From: an uncultured Lachnospiraceae bacterium
Lineage (GTDB): Bacteria > Bacillota > Clostridia > Lachnospirales > Lachnospiraceae
Assembly: GCA_910588215.1 (NCBI GenBank)
Contig: CAJUQJ010000042.1
Span: 1-34,556 of the forward strand
Reading direction: 5' to 3'
Length of the DNA stretch: 34,556 bases
Both the position numbers and the translations under genes were made by a program. Of this stretch, positions 1 through 7,735 are shown one piece after another (position 1 is the stretch's first letter; each line of letters opens with the position of its first letter). The notes under the pieces were generated by a model. The model searched no databases, had not been told where the DNA came from, and saw only the letters and a program-made list of their open reading frames with translations.

Positions 1-95
1 TTCTCAACCTTCTTTCTTGGAATTCCCTATACTTGAATTATACAGGAAGCTCCTTATTATCATTTTTCTGGTCAATTCTCTAAAAACCACACAGT

Positions 96-403
96 TCAGT
101 TTTCCTCCGTTAGGATCTCCGGATGCTTCCAGGATGTCACATTCTTACTGCCTGCCTTTGTGTACCCTGGACAGATTGCGTTGACTGTGATGCCATATGC
201 AGCATAATCCAGTGTAGCAACGCGTGTCATTCCGACCACCCCGAATTTAGTTGCGGTATAAAGTGCCTGGCCCCTCTGCGGCATCAGCCCCGCAACGGAA
301 GCCACATTGATCAGGAACCCTCCTTTACTGTATGACCTCAGAATCGCCTCCGCACCATACTTCATCCCCGCAAAAACGCCCTTACTGTTCAGATCAAAAT
401 TTT
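96..403 (-). pseudogene. Short-chain dehydrogenase/reductase fragment
   Basis: This is the middle of an SDR-family NAD(P)-dependent oxidoreductase. Visible family features are the catalytic Ser in NVASVAG, the catalytic Y-x-x-x-K in YTATKFG, and the PG segment after the last Rossmann strand (NAICPGYTK). Codons upstream of the first ATG (365) still read as SDR sequence (DLNSKGVFAGMKYG), but an in-frame TAA stops the frame at about 402, so the nucleotide-binding N-terminal half (TGxxxGxG) is missing. Downstream of PGYTK the protein leaves the family pattern and ends after about 20 residues. Only about 100 of the usual 250 residues remain, so it is broken at both ends and not functional. The precise substrate class cannot be inferred. 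Confidence 0.8.
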
Positions 404-666
404 TGATTTACATATTATACCATGGAATTCCAGTTTTCTTGTTCGCAATTTACATAATTCTTTTACAAATTCATGATAGTATAACAAATTTGGTTTAATC
501 AGTTTTGCCCCTTAAGGAATGTTGGGATAACCATTCCCATCCATCCCCAGAAAGATTCCGATGTGGTTTAATGTCGCCCCCGGCACTGCCTACAGGCCGA
601 TATCCCCCGGCTGCATCCAAAAAAGCGAGTCCTCCGACTTCAGGTTTTCTCCTCAGACAAAAAAAG
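404..666. other. Spacer with GC-rich segment, no convincing gene
   Basis: The interval between the SDR fragment and the tRNA terminator has an AT-rich half (404-500) and a markedly GC-richer half (about 505-655). The GC-rich part is open in two frames: a proline-rich plus-strand frame and a minus-strand frame with a Gly-rich stretch. Neither has a ribosome binding site, and the minus-strand ATG lies inside the tRNA terminator. Short inverted repeats occur in it, such as GGAATG/CATTCC and GCCT/AGGC. It could be a gene remnant, a repeat copy or a structured RNA; I do not recognise it. Confidence 0.35.
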
Positions 667-702
667 AAAAGCATTGAAAAATCCAGTGTTTTCAATGCTT
701 TT
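667..702 (-). terminator. Terminator of tRNA-Arg
   Basis: A perfect 14-bp inverted repeat (AAAAGCATTGAAAA against TTTTCAATGCTTTT) with an 8-nt loop lies 3 bases beyond the tRNA 3' end. On the minus strand the stem is followed by a T-rich stretch (CTTTTCTTTTTTT), the usual form of an intrinsic terminator. Confidence 0.9.
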
Positions 703-705
703 CAG

Positions 706-779
<74 letters not shown>

Positions 780-789
780 TTGTATGAAA

Positions 790-809
790 AACTTGCTAAT
801 AAGCAAGTT
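790..809 (-). terminator. Hairpin with T tail before tRNA-Arg
   Basis: AACTTGCT and AGCAAGTT form a perfect 8-bp stem with a 4-nt loop. On the minus strand it is followed by a run of five Ts, as in an intrinsic terminator for the DUF3881 gene. It sits only about 10 nt upstream of the tRNA 5' end, so the tRNA either depends on readthrough or has a promoter overlapping the hairpin. Confidence 0.6.
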
Positions 810-904
810 ATTCAGCTATGAAATTGTTGATTTTAAAAACAGCAACACATTGTGCAAACCAACTTTCCAACAATTATTATACAAAAATATTTCTGATTTT
901 GCAA

Positions 905-1789
905 CTATACAGTTGGATAATTTATAAATCCTTGCATCCAAATGACGCCTTTAAATCTTCTGCCCGCCTGTGGCTCTCCATACAGATCCTGTTTGTTGAT
1001 GCAGATATCGAATTCCAGGTCATTGCAGCTTAAGTGCATGACATAAATTTCCTCTCCGGTGATCTTATTCATTCTCAGACAGACATCCAGAATCTCTCCC
1101 ATCACTGAATATTGATCGCACTCTACACCGTAAGGCATAAAGTAAGTATCCACCAGGCTGAACACATCTTCCGTCAGTATTTTTTTGGAAATGGATGTAT
1201 AAGTATCCATGTCCTCCAATGTCAAACTCTCGATAGCGCTCTCATCACCCTGTCTGGCAGCAGCGATCAGCTGATTTCTATTCGATGATACTTTCTGGAT
1301 TTTCTGCTTCTGTCTGTCATTTTTACTAATAGGAAGAAGGATTCTTCCGTTAACGGACAGACCTGACAAAGTAAGTGTCGTTCCCCGAATCGGAAGCAGA
1401 TTAGTATGTTGTGCTTTTACATAGGGAACCATATTCTGCAGATAAAAGATCAGACTCACGCCTACTTTAATATCATCGCAGATACCCGCATATGATTCTT
1501 TATCTGCATGTCTCTCCACCGTGATATCTTCACAGGAACTGATTCCGCTTCCTCTCAGATAGGGATAAAAGTAATCATACGTAAATCTGTCGTTTGCATC
1601 AAACTCTCCACAGACGGCAATTCCCATATCCTTGGCAAAATCTTCACAAAATTCTGCAAGTATAGTGTCTTCTCCATTAGATGTATAAGCACGATGCGTT
1701 GCATTTAATATAATGTCTGTAATCAGCTTCTGTTGTTCCGTTCTGTCAGTCAATTTGCTAAATCCAATTGCTCGCATAAATTTATGCAA
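905..1789 (-). CDS. DUF3881 family protein
   Basis: Conserved Lachnospiraceae protein of unknown function. The N-terminus (MHKFMRAIGFSKL when read from the TTG codon) matches the N-terminus I remember for DUF3881 members. I chose TTG at 1789 (294 aa) because a strong Shine-Dalgarno, GGGGAGG, lies 8 nt upstream. The longer GTG start at 1798 overlaps that ribosome binding site. No signal peptide or membrane segment is visible; the protein is soluble, with charged and polar segments. It lies downstream of serS in the same orientation, about 110 bp beyond the small remnant frame, and is followed by a terminator hairpin. The family has no assigned activity. Confidence 0.85.
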   Translation of the reverse strand: MHKFMRAIGFSKLTDRTEQQKLITDIILNATHRAYTSNGEDTILAEFCEDFAKDMGIAVCGEFDANDRFTYDYFYPYLRGSGISSCEDITVERHADKESYAGICDDIKVGVSLIFYLQNMVPYVKAQHTNLLPIRGTTLTLSGLSVNGRILLPISKNDRQKQKIQKVSSNRNQLIAAARQGDESAIESLTLEDMDTYTSISKKILTEDVFSLVDTYFMPYGVECDQYSVMGEILDVCLRMNKITGEEIYVMHLSCNDLEFDICINKQDLYGEPQAGRRFKGVIWMQGFINYPTV

Positions 1790-1897
1790 AAATTTCACCT
1801 CCCCTTTGTTTATTATAATACTTGATACAGATAAAAGTGCTTCTTAATATTTCCAAATTCTCTATCCTGCCATATACTGATTCATATTCTCACGAAA

Positions 1898-1997
1898 TTA
1901 ATATTCGTGTACATTCTTGAATCTTACATAGTAACATGCTACACTTGGGTGCTCTTCATCTAAATCAATCAGCTCCCGGTAACTGATTTCTACTTCA
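1898..1997 (-). other. Short open frame after serS, possible remnant
   Basis: Immediately after the serS stop, a frame shifted relative to serS reads about 33 residues of protein-like sequence (VEVEISYRELIDLDEEHPSV, then ACYYVRFKNVHEY) before a TAA. It has no ATG, GTG or TTG start; the frame continues back into serS coding sequence out of phase. It may be the tail of a lost gene, or an alternative C-terminus created by a frameshift. It could also be chance. Confidence 0.25.
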
Positions 1998-1998
1998 A

Positions 1999-3276
1999 CT
2001 ACCTTAACTCGGTCATGCCTCCCATATACGGACGAAGCACTTCCGGAATTCGTACGGAACCATCAGCCTGCAGATTATTTTCCAAAAATGCAATCAGCAT
2101 CCTCGGCGGCGCCACTACAGTATTATTCAATGTATGAGCAAAATATTTACCATCTTTACCATTCACACGAATGCGCAGTCTTCTGGCCTGGGCATCTCCC
2201 AGATTAGAACAGCTGCCTACCTCGAAATACTTCTGTTGTCTGGGCGACCATGCTTCCACATCATAAGATTTCACTTTCAGATCTGCCAGATCGCCGGAAC
2301 AACATTCTATAGTCCTCACTGGAATGTCCAAAGTACGGAACAGATCTACTGTATTCTGCCACAGCTTATTGAACCACACGGAAGATTCTTCCGGTTTACA
2401 AACTACGATCATTTCTTGTTTCTCAAATTGGTGAATACGATAGATTCCCCTCTCTTCGATACCATGAGCACCTTTTTCCTTACGGAAGCAAGGAGAATAA
2501 CTTGTCAGGGTATGCGGCAGCTCCTCCTCGGGAATGATCGTATCGATAAACTTACCAATCATCGAATGTTCCGATGTGCCGATCAGGTATAAATCTTCTC
2601 CCTCAATCTTATACATCATGGCATCCATCTCAGAAAAACTCATAACACCATCCACCACTGCACTTCTAATCATAAAAGGCGGAACGCAATAAGTGAATCC
2701 TCTTCCTATCATAAAATCTCTTGCATAAGAAATTACGGCCGAGTGTAATCTGGCAATGTCTCCCATTAGATAATAAAATCCATTACCTGCCACACGTCCT
2801 GCTGCGTCCATATCAATCCCATGGAATTTCTCCATAATCTCCGTATGATACGGAATCTCAAAGTCAGGTACCACCGGCTCCCCATATTTCTGAATCTCTA
2901 CATTCTCAGAATCATCCTTACCAAGTGGTACAGAAGGATCGATGATATTCGGAATCGTCATCATATTTCTTTTGATCTTATCACGAAGTTCATTTTCTTT
3001 CTCTTCTAACTCTGCAAGACGAACAGCATTAGCAGATACTTCCGCCTTCTTCGCCTCTGCCTCCTCTTTCCTGCCCTGACTCATCAGCGCACCGATCTCC
3101 TTAGAAATCTTATTTCTGTTAGCACGGATATTATCTGCTTCCTGCTGCGCTTTTCTCACTTCCGCATCCAGCTCTATCACTTCATCTACAAGGGGAAGTT
3201 TACTGTCCTGAAATTTCTTCTTGATGTTTTCCTTAACTACATCGGGGTTCTCTCTTAAAAATTTAATGTCTATCAT
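1999..3276 (-). CDS. serS: Serine--tRNA ligase
   Basis: Charges tRNA-Ser with serine in the cytoplasm. The 425-aa length is normal for bacterial SerRS. The N-terminal part (residues about 1-110) is the long charged coiled-coil arm that grips the tRNA. Class II motif 2 is visible in FRKEKGAHGIEERGIYRIHQ, and a serine-site segment in GTSEHSMIG. Motif 3 reads NNTVVAPPRMLIAFLENN, retaining the Arg, instead of the common NGSGLAVGRTLVAILEN; I recall this variant from other Clostridia. The start at 3276 is preferred over 3297 because AGGAGG lies 7 nt upstream. The leader is short (168 bp to the DUF4446 gene) and I see no T-box features in it. Confidence 0.96.
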   Translation of the reverse strand: MIDIKFLRENPDVVKENIKKKFQDSKLPLVDEVIELDAEVRKAQQEADNIRANRNKISKEIGALMSQGRKEEAEAKKAEVSANAVRLAELEEKENELRDKIKRNMMTIPNIIDPSVPLGKDDSENVEIQKYGEPVVPDFEIPYHTEIMEKFHGIDMDAAGRVAGNGFYYLMGDIARLHSAVISYARDFMIGRGFTYCVPPFMIRSAVVDGVMSFSEMDAMMYKIEGEDLYLIGTSEHSMIGKFIDTIIPEEELPHTLTSYSPCFRKEKGAHGIEERGIYRIHQFEKQEMIVVCKPEESSVWFNKLWQNTVDLFRTLDIPVRTIECCSGDLADLKVKSYDVEAWSPRQQKYFEVGSCSNLGDAQARRLRIRVNGKDGKYFAHTLNNTVVAPPRMLIAFLENNLQADGSVRIPEVLRPYMGGMTELR

Positions 3277-3444
3277 TTCATGCCTCCTTCTGATCACTCA
3301 ATTCTTAACGATCATTTTCCTATTTTATAATAGCATATTAGAATATGAACATATATCCATATTCCTATACTTATGTCCTATTCTAATTTTCCAATATATA
3401 TTTAAAGACCAGGCATAAGTAAATAACATAAATAGAATTTCACT

Positions 3445-3954
3445 TTATAAATCCATAGCGATATTCAAAGCTTCTTTCTCTTCATCTCCTAATGAAATCT
3501 CACACATTCCGTTTTTGATTTCTTTGGTATAAGAATAACATCCCTCTGTACTATGAACACAATTTAATATAAAACCATTGTCATTCTCATCGAGAAGCGC
3601 TAACGAAAAACTTAACTGACCTCCCATCTGGTTAAATGCATCGTATTTTACAATGCCAACTTTCTGAAAAGTACTTTGAAGTTTTTTATACAATGTTCTG
3701 ATATCATTTTTATTTTTTTCAGCTGAGGCTTTGATGAACTTATTGTCCTCATAGAGTCCAATGATATCTTTTTCCAAACTCTTAGCATTTTTACCTGACA
3801 TAAACTTCTTATATTTCTTTGACAGTTTGTTCAATTTCACTGTCTGTACGATCACCAAAATAATCAATATAAGAATCAAAGCATATGCGGCAATAAACAG
3901 ATAAGTCAGGTCAAAGCTGCCAAGTCCTGTCTGTTCCAGTAAATTATAATTCAT
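3445..3954 (-). CDS. DUF4446 family membrane-anchored protein
   Basis: A 169-aa protein with one N-terminal membrane segment (residues about 17-40, LTYLFIAAYALILILIILVI). A basic, helical linker (KLNKLSKKYKKFM) follows, then a soluble C-terminal domain (about 95-169) typical of DUF4446. In Clostridia this gene commonly sits next to parB, as it does here; its role is unknown. The membrane segment and coiled-coil-like middle would suit a membrane-tethered protein, but that is inference. It is on the same strand as parA, parB and serS, with about 120 bp separating it from parB. Confidence 0.85.
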   Translation of the reverse strand: MNYNLLEQTGLGSFDLTYLFIAAYALILILIILVIVQTVKLNKLSKKYKKFMSGKNAKSLEKDIIGLYEDNKFIKASAEKNKNDIRTLYKKLQSTFQKVGIVKYDAFNQMGGQLSFSLALLDENDNGFILNCVHSTEGCYSYTKEIKNGMCEISLGDEEKEALNIAMDL

Positions 3955-4020
3955 CTGCTTGTACCTTTCTTAAATCTTTTGCATTATCTATTGTTCATGT
4001 TCTAAAAGAATATTTTGTAT

Positions 4021-4050
4021 ACAACATTAAAACCAATATTATAATGTTGT
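4021..4050 (-). repeat. Inverted repeat between parB and the DUF4446 gene
   Basis: ACAACATTA and TAATGTTGT form a perfect 9-bp inverted repeat with a 12-nt loop, about 25 bases after the parB stop codon. On the minus strand the bases beyond it are A/T-rich but have no clean T run. It is a weak terminator or processing site rather than a strong one. Confidence 0.45.
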
Positions 4051-4076
4051 CATATTCTATGATCTTAATATTAGAT

Positions 4077-4985
4077 TCAGGATTTTGATAATAACTCGAT
4101 GATCCGATCCAGATCATCATGATTATAAAATTCAATTTCTACTTTCCCGGCACCATTTCCCTTAGAAGAAATCTCTACCTTTGTGCCTAAAGATTGTTTT
4201 AATTTTTCCTCAATATCCTGGTAAATAATATCCAGACTCTTATCTTCCTTACTCTCTTTCTTTGGCTTTTCCGGTTTATTTAAATTTTTGACCAGTTTCT
4301 CTACGTCACGGACACTTAATTTCTCATCGAATATCTTCTGTGCGATTGTGTACTGCTCTTCCGGATTCTCAATGGAAATCAATGCTCTCGCATGACCGGT
4401 AGACAGCATATCATCTATGATCATCTGCTGTACCTCGTCACACAATTTCAATAAACGCATTGAGTTGGTGACAGCAGTTCTACTCTTTGATACCCGCTCG
4501 GCAACTTCATCCTGTTTCAGATTAAACTCTGTTAAAAGTCTTTTATATGCCTGCGCTTCTTCGATTGGGTTCAAATCCTCTCTTTGGATATTTTCAATCA
4601 AAGAAATCTCTACAATTTCCTGATCCGTATAATCTCGGATGATAACCGGAACTTCCTTTAATCCAGCCAGTTTAGCAGCACGCCAACGCCGTTCACCAGC
4701 TATGATCTCATAATGCGTTTTTCGATCCTGTACAAGAATAGGCTGTAAAAGCCCAAACTGCTTGATTGAATCCGCTAACTCCTGTAAAGCATCCTCATCA
4801 AAATTTTTTCTCGGCTGTTCCCTGTTAGGTTCTACCTGCGTAATTTTAACGATTGTTTCTGTAGCCTTACTATCTTTATTTTCTTCTTTACTGCTTTCTA
4901 TCTTTTTTTCAGAGGATGATCCCGATCCCATAGGAATCAGAGAATCTAATCCTTTTCCTAAACCCCTTGATACCTTTGCCGCCAT
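4077..4985 (-). CDS. parB: Chromosome partitioning protein ParB (Spo0J)
   Basis: Binds the parS sites near the origin, spreads as a CTP-dependent clamp, and loads SMC/condensin; works with ParA in origin segregation. The N-terminal GLGKGLDSLIP box (residues 8-18) is the part that typically stimulates ParA. The CTP-binding boxes are GERRWRAAKLAGL (97-109) and ENIQREDLNP (131-140). A helix-turn-helix follows (about 150-200, with QDEVAERVSKSRTAVTNSMRLL), then a charged linker and the C-terminal dimerisation domain. The 302-aa length is normal. The ATG lies 3 nt after the parA stop, with a weak ribosome binding site inside the parA end (AAAGGGTG), so the two genes are co-transcribed. Confidence 0.96.
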   Translation of the reverse strand: MAAKVSRGLGKGLDSLIPMGSGSSSEKKIESSKEENKDSKATETIVKITQVEPNREQPRKNFDEDALQELADSIKQFGLLQPILVQDRKTHYEIIAGERRWRAAKLAGLKEVPVIIRDYTDQEIVEISLIENIQREDLNPIEEAQAYKRLLTEFNLKQDEVAERVSKSRTAVTNSMRLLKLCDEVQQMIIDDMLSTGHARALISIENPEEQYTIAQKIFDEKLSVRDVEKLVKNLNKPEKPKKESKEDKSLDIIYQDIEEKLKQSLGTKVEISSKGNGAGKVEIEFYNHDDLDRIIELLSKS

Positions 4986-4988
4986 ACA

Positions 4989-5756
4989 CTATACACCCTT
5001 TCTATTGATTACTTCATCGGCAAGTGACATATACGCTTCGGCTCCTGCGGACTTTGGATCATACATATTGATCGGCTTACCATAACTTGGTGCCTCGGCT
5101 AATCTTATATTTCTGGGTATTAAAGTTTTATATACATTCTGCTTTAAATGATTCTTTACATTTTCTACAACCTGCATAGAAAGGTTTGTCCTGGAATCGT
5201 ACATCGTAAATACAACTCCTTCCATATCCAACTCCGGATTCAGTCTTTCTTTTACAAGATTAACCGTATGGATCAACTGGCTTAAACCTTCCAATGCATA
5301 ATACTCACACTGAATCGGTACCAGTACTGTATCTGCCGTAGTCATAGAATTGATCGTCAATAAATTTAGTGATGGAGGACAATCAATGATAATAAAATCA
5401 AACACATCCTTTACCCAGTCTACTTCATTTTTTAATATGTATTCCTTCTTATCAATACCGATCAATTCAATTTCAGCTGCCGCAAGATTCACATTCGATG
5501 GAATGACTGATACACCAGGAATAACTTCCTTGATAATACATTCATTAATAGAACACTCTCCTAATATCAATTCATAAATTGTATTATCCAGATCATTCTT
5601 CTCAATACCAAATCCGCTGGTCGTATTTCCCTGTGGATCGGTATCGATCACCAAAACCTTTTTTCCTTTTTCTGCTAGTGAAGCAGATAAATTAATAGAA
5701 GTTGTTGTCTTGCCAACTCCTCCCTTCTGGTTTGCAATTGCAATCGTTCTTCCCAT
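4989..5756 (-). CDS. parA: Chromosome partitioning ATPase ParA (Soj)
   Basis: Deviant Walker A ATPase that drives origin segregation with ParB and in some Firmicutes also modulates DnaA. The Walker A motif KGGVGKTTTS is at residues 11-20, and the DTDPQGN switch and the IIDCPPSL Walker B segment follow. The 255-aa length matches chromosomal Soj proteins. I start at ATG 5756 (MGRTIAIANQ), as in the family. A GTG at 5774 would add six residues but overlaps the only plausible ribosome binding site (AAGGTGAAGG). It is upstream of parB with 3 nt between the genes; the parS sites lie directly upstream. Confidence 0.96.
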   Translation of the reverse strand: MGRTIAIANQKGGVGKTTTSINLSASLAEKGKKVLVIDTDPQGNTTSGFGIEKNDLDNTIYELILGECSINECIIKEVIPGVSVIPSNVNLAAAEIELIGIDKKEYILKNEVDWVKDVFDFIIIDCPPSLNLLTINSMTTADTVLVPIQCEYYALEGLSQLIHTVNLVKERLNPELDMEGVVFTMYDSRTNLSMQVVENVKNHLKQNVYKTLIPRNIRLAEAPSYGKPINMYDPKSAGAEAYMSLADEVINRKGV

Positions 5757-6046
5757 AATAGTTTTTACCTTCACCTTTCGTTTTGTAAAAATAATATTTC
5801 TTCGACAAAACGCTTTCTCTCCAAAAAATTGTTTTCTGTCCGTTTACGATTATATCACTAAATAGCGGGATAATCTATATGAACTTTACATATAATTTTT
5901 TAAAATAATACTCTTCTTACTGTTTACAGTAACAATGTATATTTAGTTTAGCTTATTATTTATATTTATTTCAAGCTGTTATATTATGAAAATCTATGAC
6001 TTCTTTTAAATCCTATATTGTGATTGTCATTTTGACTAAAAAAGAA

Positions 6047-6087
6047 TGTTTCACAATAAGACTTTTATACAAAATTAGATGTTTCAC
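6047..6087. promoter_or_regulatory. Two parS half-sites
   Basis: TGTTTCAC occurs at 6047-6054 and again at 6080-6087, both in the same orientation. Each matches the left half of parS, but the right half is not conserved (AATAAGAC and AGTACTTT). They are aligned in register with the full sites that follow, at spacings of 33, 37 and 48 bp. They may be eroded parS copies or weak ParB sites. Confidence 0.5.
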
Positions 6088-6116
6088 AGTACTTTTCACA
6101 ATATATTGGGCCCCAT

Positions 6117-6132
6117 TGTTTCACGTGAAACA
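6117..6132. promoter_or_regulatory. parS site 1
   Basis: An exact copy of the 16-bp palindromic parS consensus TGTTTCACGTGAAACA, the ParB (Spo0J) binding and loading site. It lies about 360 bp upstream of the parA start. Confidence 0.96.
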
Positions 6133-6164
6133 TTATCTTGTGTCTATAATCCAAATATAGGAAA

Positions 6165-6180
6165 TGTTTCACGTGAAACA
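6165..6180. promoter_or_regulatory. parS site 2
   Basis: A second exact TGTTTCACGTGAAACA, beginning 48 bp after the start of site 1. Tandem perfect parS sites next to parAB mark the origin-proximal segregation centre. Confidence 0.96.
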
Positions 6181-6250
6181 TTATTATATTTAACTGCCGT
6201 TTTCACAAAATCCATACTTGTGAGCTCTTAAGTATACTTTCATATTCATA

Positions 6251-6289
6251 TTTTATTCCCTTGAGTAACGAGCCAAGTGACTGCTTGCT
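6251..6289 (+). repeat. Dispersed hairpin repeat, degenerate copy
   Basis: Contains TTATTCCCTTGAGTAACG followed by AGCCAAGTGACTGCTTGC. This matches the first ~40 bases of the repeat best seen at 30049-30175. The rest of the unit is absent or too diverged to recognise. Confidence 0.7.
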
Positions 6290-6423
6290 ATTTTCAAATT
6301 ATTTATCCCACTACTTTCACTCTTATTTACTTTACTATAAACCAATATATAGATTCATCAATAGCTAAAATGTCTGATTCACTATTTTCATTCTATAATT
6401 AACGACATTAAAAATTTCATTTT

Positions 6424-6507
6424 GTTCCTGCAAAAGCTCCCGTATATGTCTTTAGCAGGAACCGGAAGGAGAAATTTGTTATGTCGTTTACTATAACTTA
6501 CCAGTAG
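6424..6507 (+). other. Hairpin plus ribosome-bound 8-codon reading frame
   Basis: An 8-bp inverted repeat (GTTCCTGC/GCAGGAAC) is followed by AAGGAG, then 9 nt, then ATG at 6481 reading MSFTITYQ and a TAG. The good ribosome binding site suggests the start of a former gene whose body was lost, or a leader peptide. No recognisable coding sequence follows. Confidence 0.3.
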
Positions 6508-6617
6508 CAACTAGTAATTTTGTATAGGTATCAAACTCATAAAAAATTATCAAAAAAACTTATCATAATCAAAGAAACATATTTTTTCTTACAGAACCAT
6601 CAAATAAATTTTTGAAA

Positions 6618-6633
6618 TGTTTCACGTGTAACA
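6618..6633. promoter_or_regulatory. parS-like site 3 (one mismatch)
   Basis: TGTTTCACGTGTAACA differs from the parS consensus at one position in the right arm. It lies 453 bp from site 2, on the far side of the spacer. ParB often tolerates one mismatch with lower affinity, so this is probably a secondary site. Confidence 0.8.
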
Positions 6634-6698
6634 TTCAATTTATAAAATCAGAACTCCATTTTCAAAATATATACCCATTATAAATAGGCCTATAAATA

Positions 6699-6727
6699 TT
6701 GAAAGTAACAAGCAAATATCCTATAAT
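6699..6727 (+). promoter_or_regulatory. Promoter of the DUF5808 gene
   Basis: TTGAAA, a 17-bp spacer, then TATAAT: a near-consensus vegetative sigma factor promoter ending about 40 bp before the start codon of the downstream mini-gene. Confidence 0.7.
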
Positions 6728-6765
6728 CAAATATATAAATCGGAAGTTATAAAGGAGAGAGTATT

Positions 6766-6966
6766 ATGAAATCAAGCAATAAAGATAATGGTTGGATAGC
6801 TGGGAGGCTATATTTTAACAGAAAAGATAAAAGAGTAATTATCAAGAGACCAGAAAGTGGATTTGGCTATACAATGAATTTAGGAAATAAAGAGACATGG
6901 ATATTTAACATTATTTCTGTAATCATTATAGTTATATTAGTCACCATTCTTCAAAACAACTTCTAA
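6766..6966 (+). CDS. DUF5808-type mini membrane protein
   Basis: A 66-aa protein with a strong ribosome binding site (AAAGGAGAG) 7 nt before the ATG. Residues about 10-45 (W..GRLYFNRKDKRVIIKR...GFGYTMNLGN) follow the DUF5808 pattern: a Trp, a small beta-hairpin with Asn/Asp, 'KR', and a GxGxTxNxG ending. A single hydrophobic C-terminal segment (WIFNIISVIIIVILVTIL) would anchor it in the membrane with the domain in the cytoplasm. Its function is unknown; in other proteins the same module lies next to membrane domains. It is transcribed against the replication direction of this arm. Confidence 0.75.
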   Translation: MKSSNKDNGWIAGRLYFNRKDKRVIIKRPESGFGYTMNLGNKETWIFNIISVIIIVILVTILQNNF

Positions 6967-7064
6967 CAACTTATTTCATATAGTGCACTATACTATATGA
7001 TACCAGAATTAAAAATAATAAGTTAGTTTCATAATTGCACACTCTACCATTTAAGTATATAATA

Positions 7065-7679
7065 ATAAACAAGAAGCGAAAATATATTCTTCCAGCCGCT
7101 ATGTGACTTATTTTTGAATCAATTGCCATCACTCTCTGGCAAATCAAAGACAACCTGTTTTATCTATTCAATTTCAGTTACATAGGTACTTCCATAACTC
7201 TGGGCATTCTTCTCTATCTACATGATTACAAGTACGCCCGCAGAATTGTACAACTACTAGTCGGTCTTTACATGTTTATCTATCTAGGGCTCATCGGTAA
7301 TGAAAATATGCAAATAGAAGGCTTTTGATATTACCTCTTTACTGGAGTATTTGAAGTCGCAACAATCCATTATGCAGTCGCCAAAATATTCAATCATCTT
7401 ATCTTTGGCAGAGGTTGATGTGGATTAGCTTTTTATTTCAGGACAATAGAGCATTTTGCAAATATATATGTCCAATCACAATATTTTTAAAACTAATGAG
7501 TTACTTCTCTTTCATTCGGATCAAATGCGATAAAGATAAATATATCTCCTGCGGAAAATGCAAAAGAATCTGTCCGATGGATATTGATATAAACATATAA
7601 CTCATGAAAAAGAAAAAATGGAACAGAATGCATCTTATGTATGGAATGTGTCAAAAATTGTCCAAAAAAGGCACTATAA
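7065..7679 (+). pseudogene. 4Fe-4S membrane protein (polyferredoxin-like), broken
   Basis: Remnant of a membrane protein with two C-terminal 4Fe-4S clusters, of a Clostridial NapH/polyferredoxin-like type. One frame from about 7065 reads KRKYILPAAM, stop, LIFESIAITLWQ...FNFSYIGTSITLG...NENMQIEGF, stop, YYLFTGVFEVATIHYAVAKIFNHLIFGRG, stop, CGLAF. All three stops are TGA (7104, 7326, 7416). The last two fall where I recall Trp in the family (GFW and RGWCG). The initiator position appears as ATA. A block of roughly 70 residues is missing after RGWCG, and a one-base shift follows near 7440. The ferredoxin part then reads DNRAFCKYICPITIFLK...ISCGKCKRICPMDIDI, and in a third frame TECILCMECVKNCPKKAL. 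It is clearly inactive. Confidence 0.85.
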
Positions 7680-7735
7680 CATAAAATACAAAGAGACTCT
7701 AGTAATCTACAAAATCGAAAAGGAGCAAACAAATT

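Larger units (their letters stand above)
5757..6765. other. AT-rich parS-bearing spacer upstream of parA
   Basis: About 1 kb of very AT-rich DNA with no credible long gene. It contains the parS sites and half-sites listed separately, a copy of the dispersed repeat, an 8-bp inverted repeat (GTTCCTGC 6424-6431 with GCAGGAAC 6455-6462) with a tiny ribosome-bound reading frame after it, and the promoter of the DUF5808 gene at its right end. A promoter for parA must also lie here, but no single candidate stands out. Confidence 0.7.

Noticed and set aside
3277..3444. T-box riboswitch upstream of serS
   Set aside because: The leader is only about 168 bp and shows no T-box consensus, specifier stem or terminator/antiterminator pair.
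7415..7600. A standalone 61-aa ferredoxin gene
   Set aside because: It is the middle of a larger broken 4Fe-4S membrane protein, as shown by family sequence in other frames on both sides, and has no ribosome binding site of its own.
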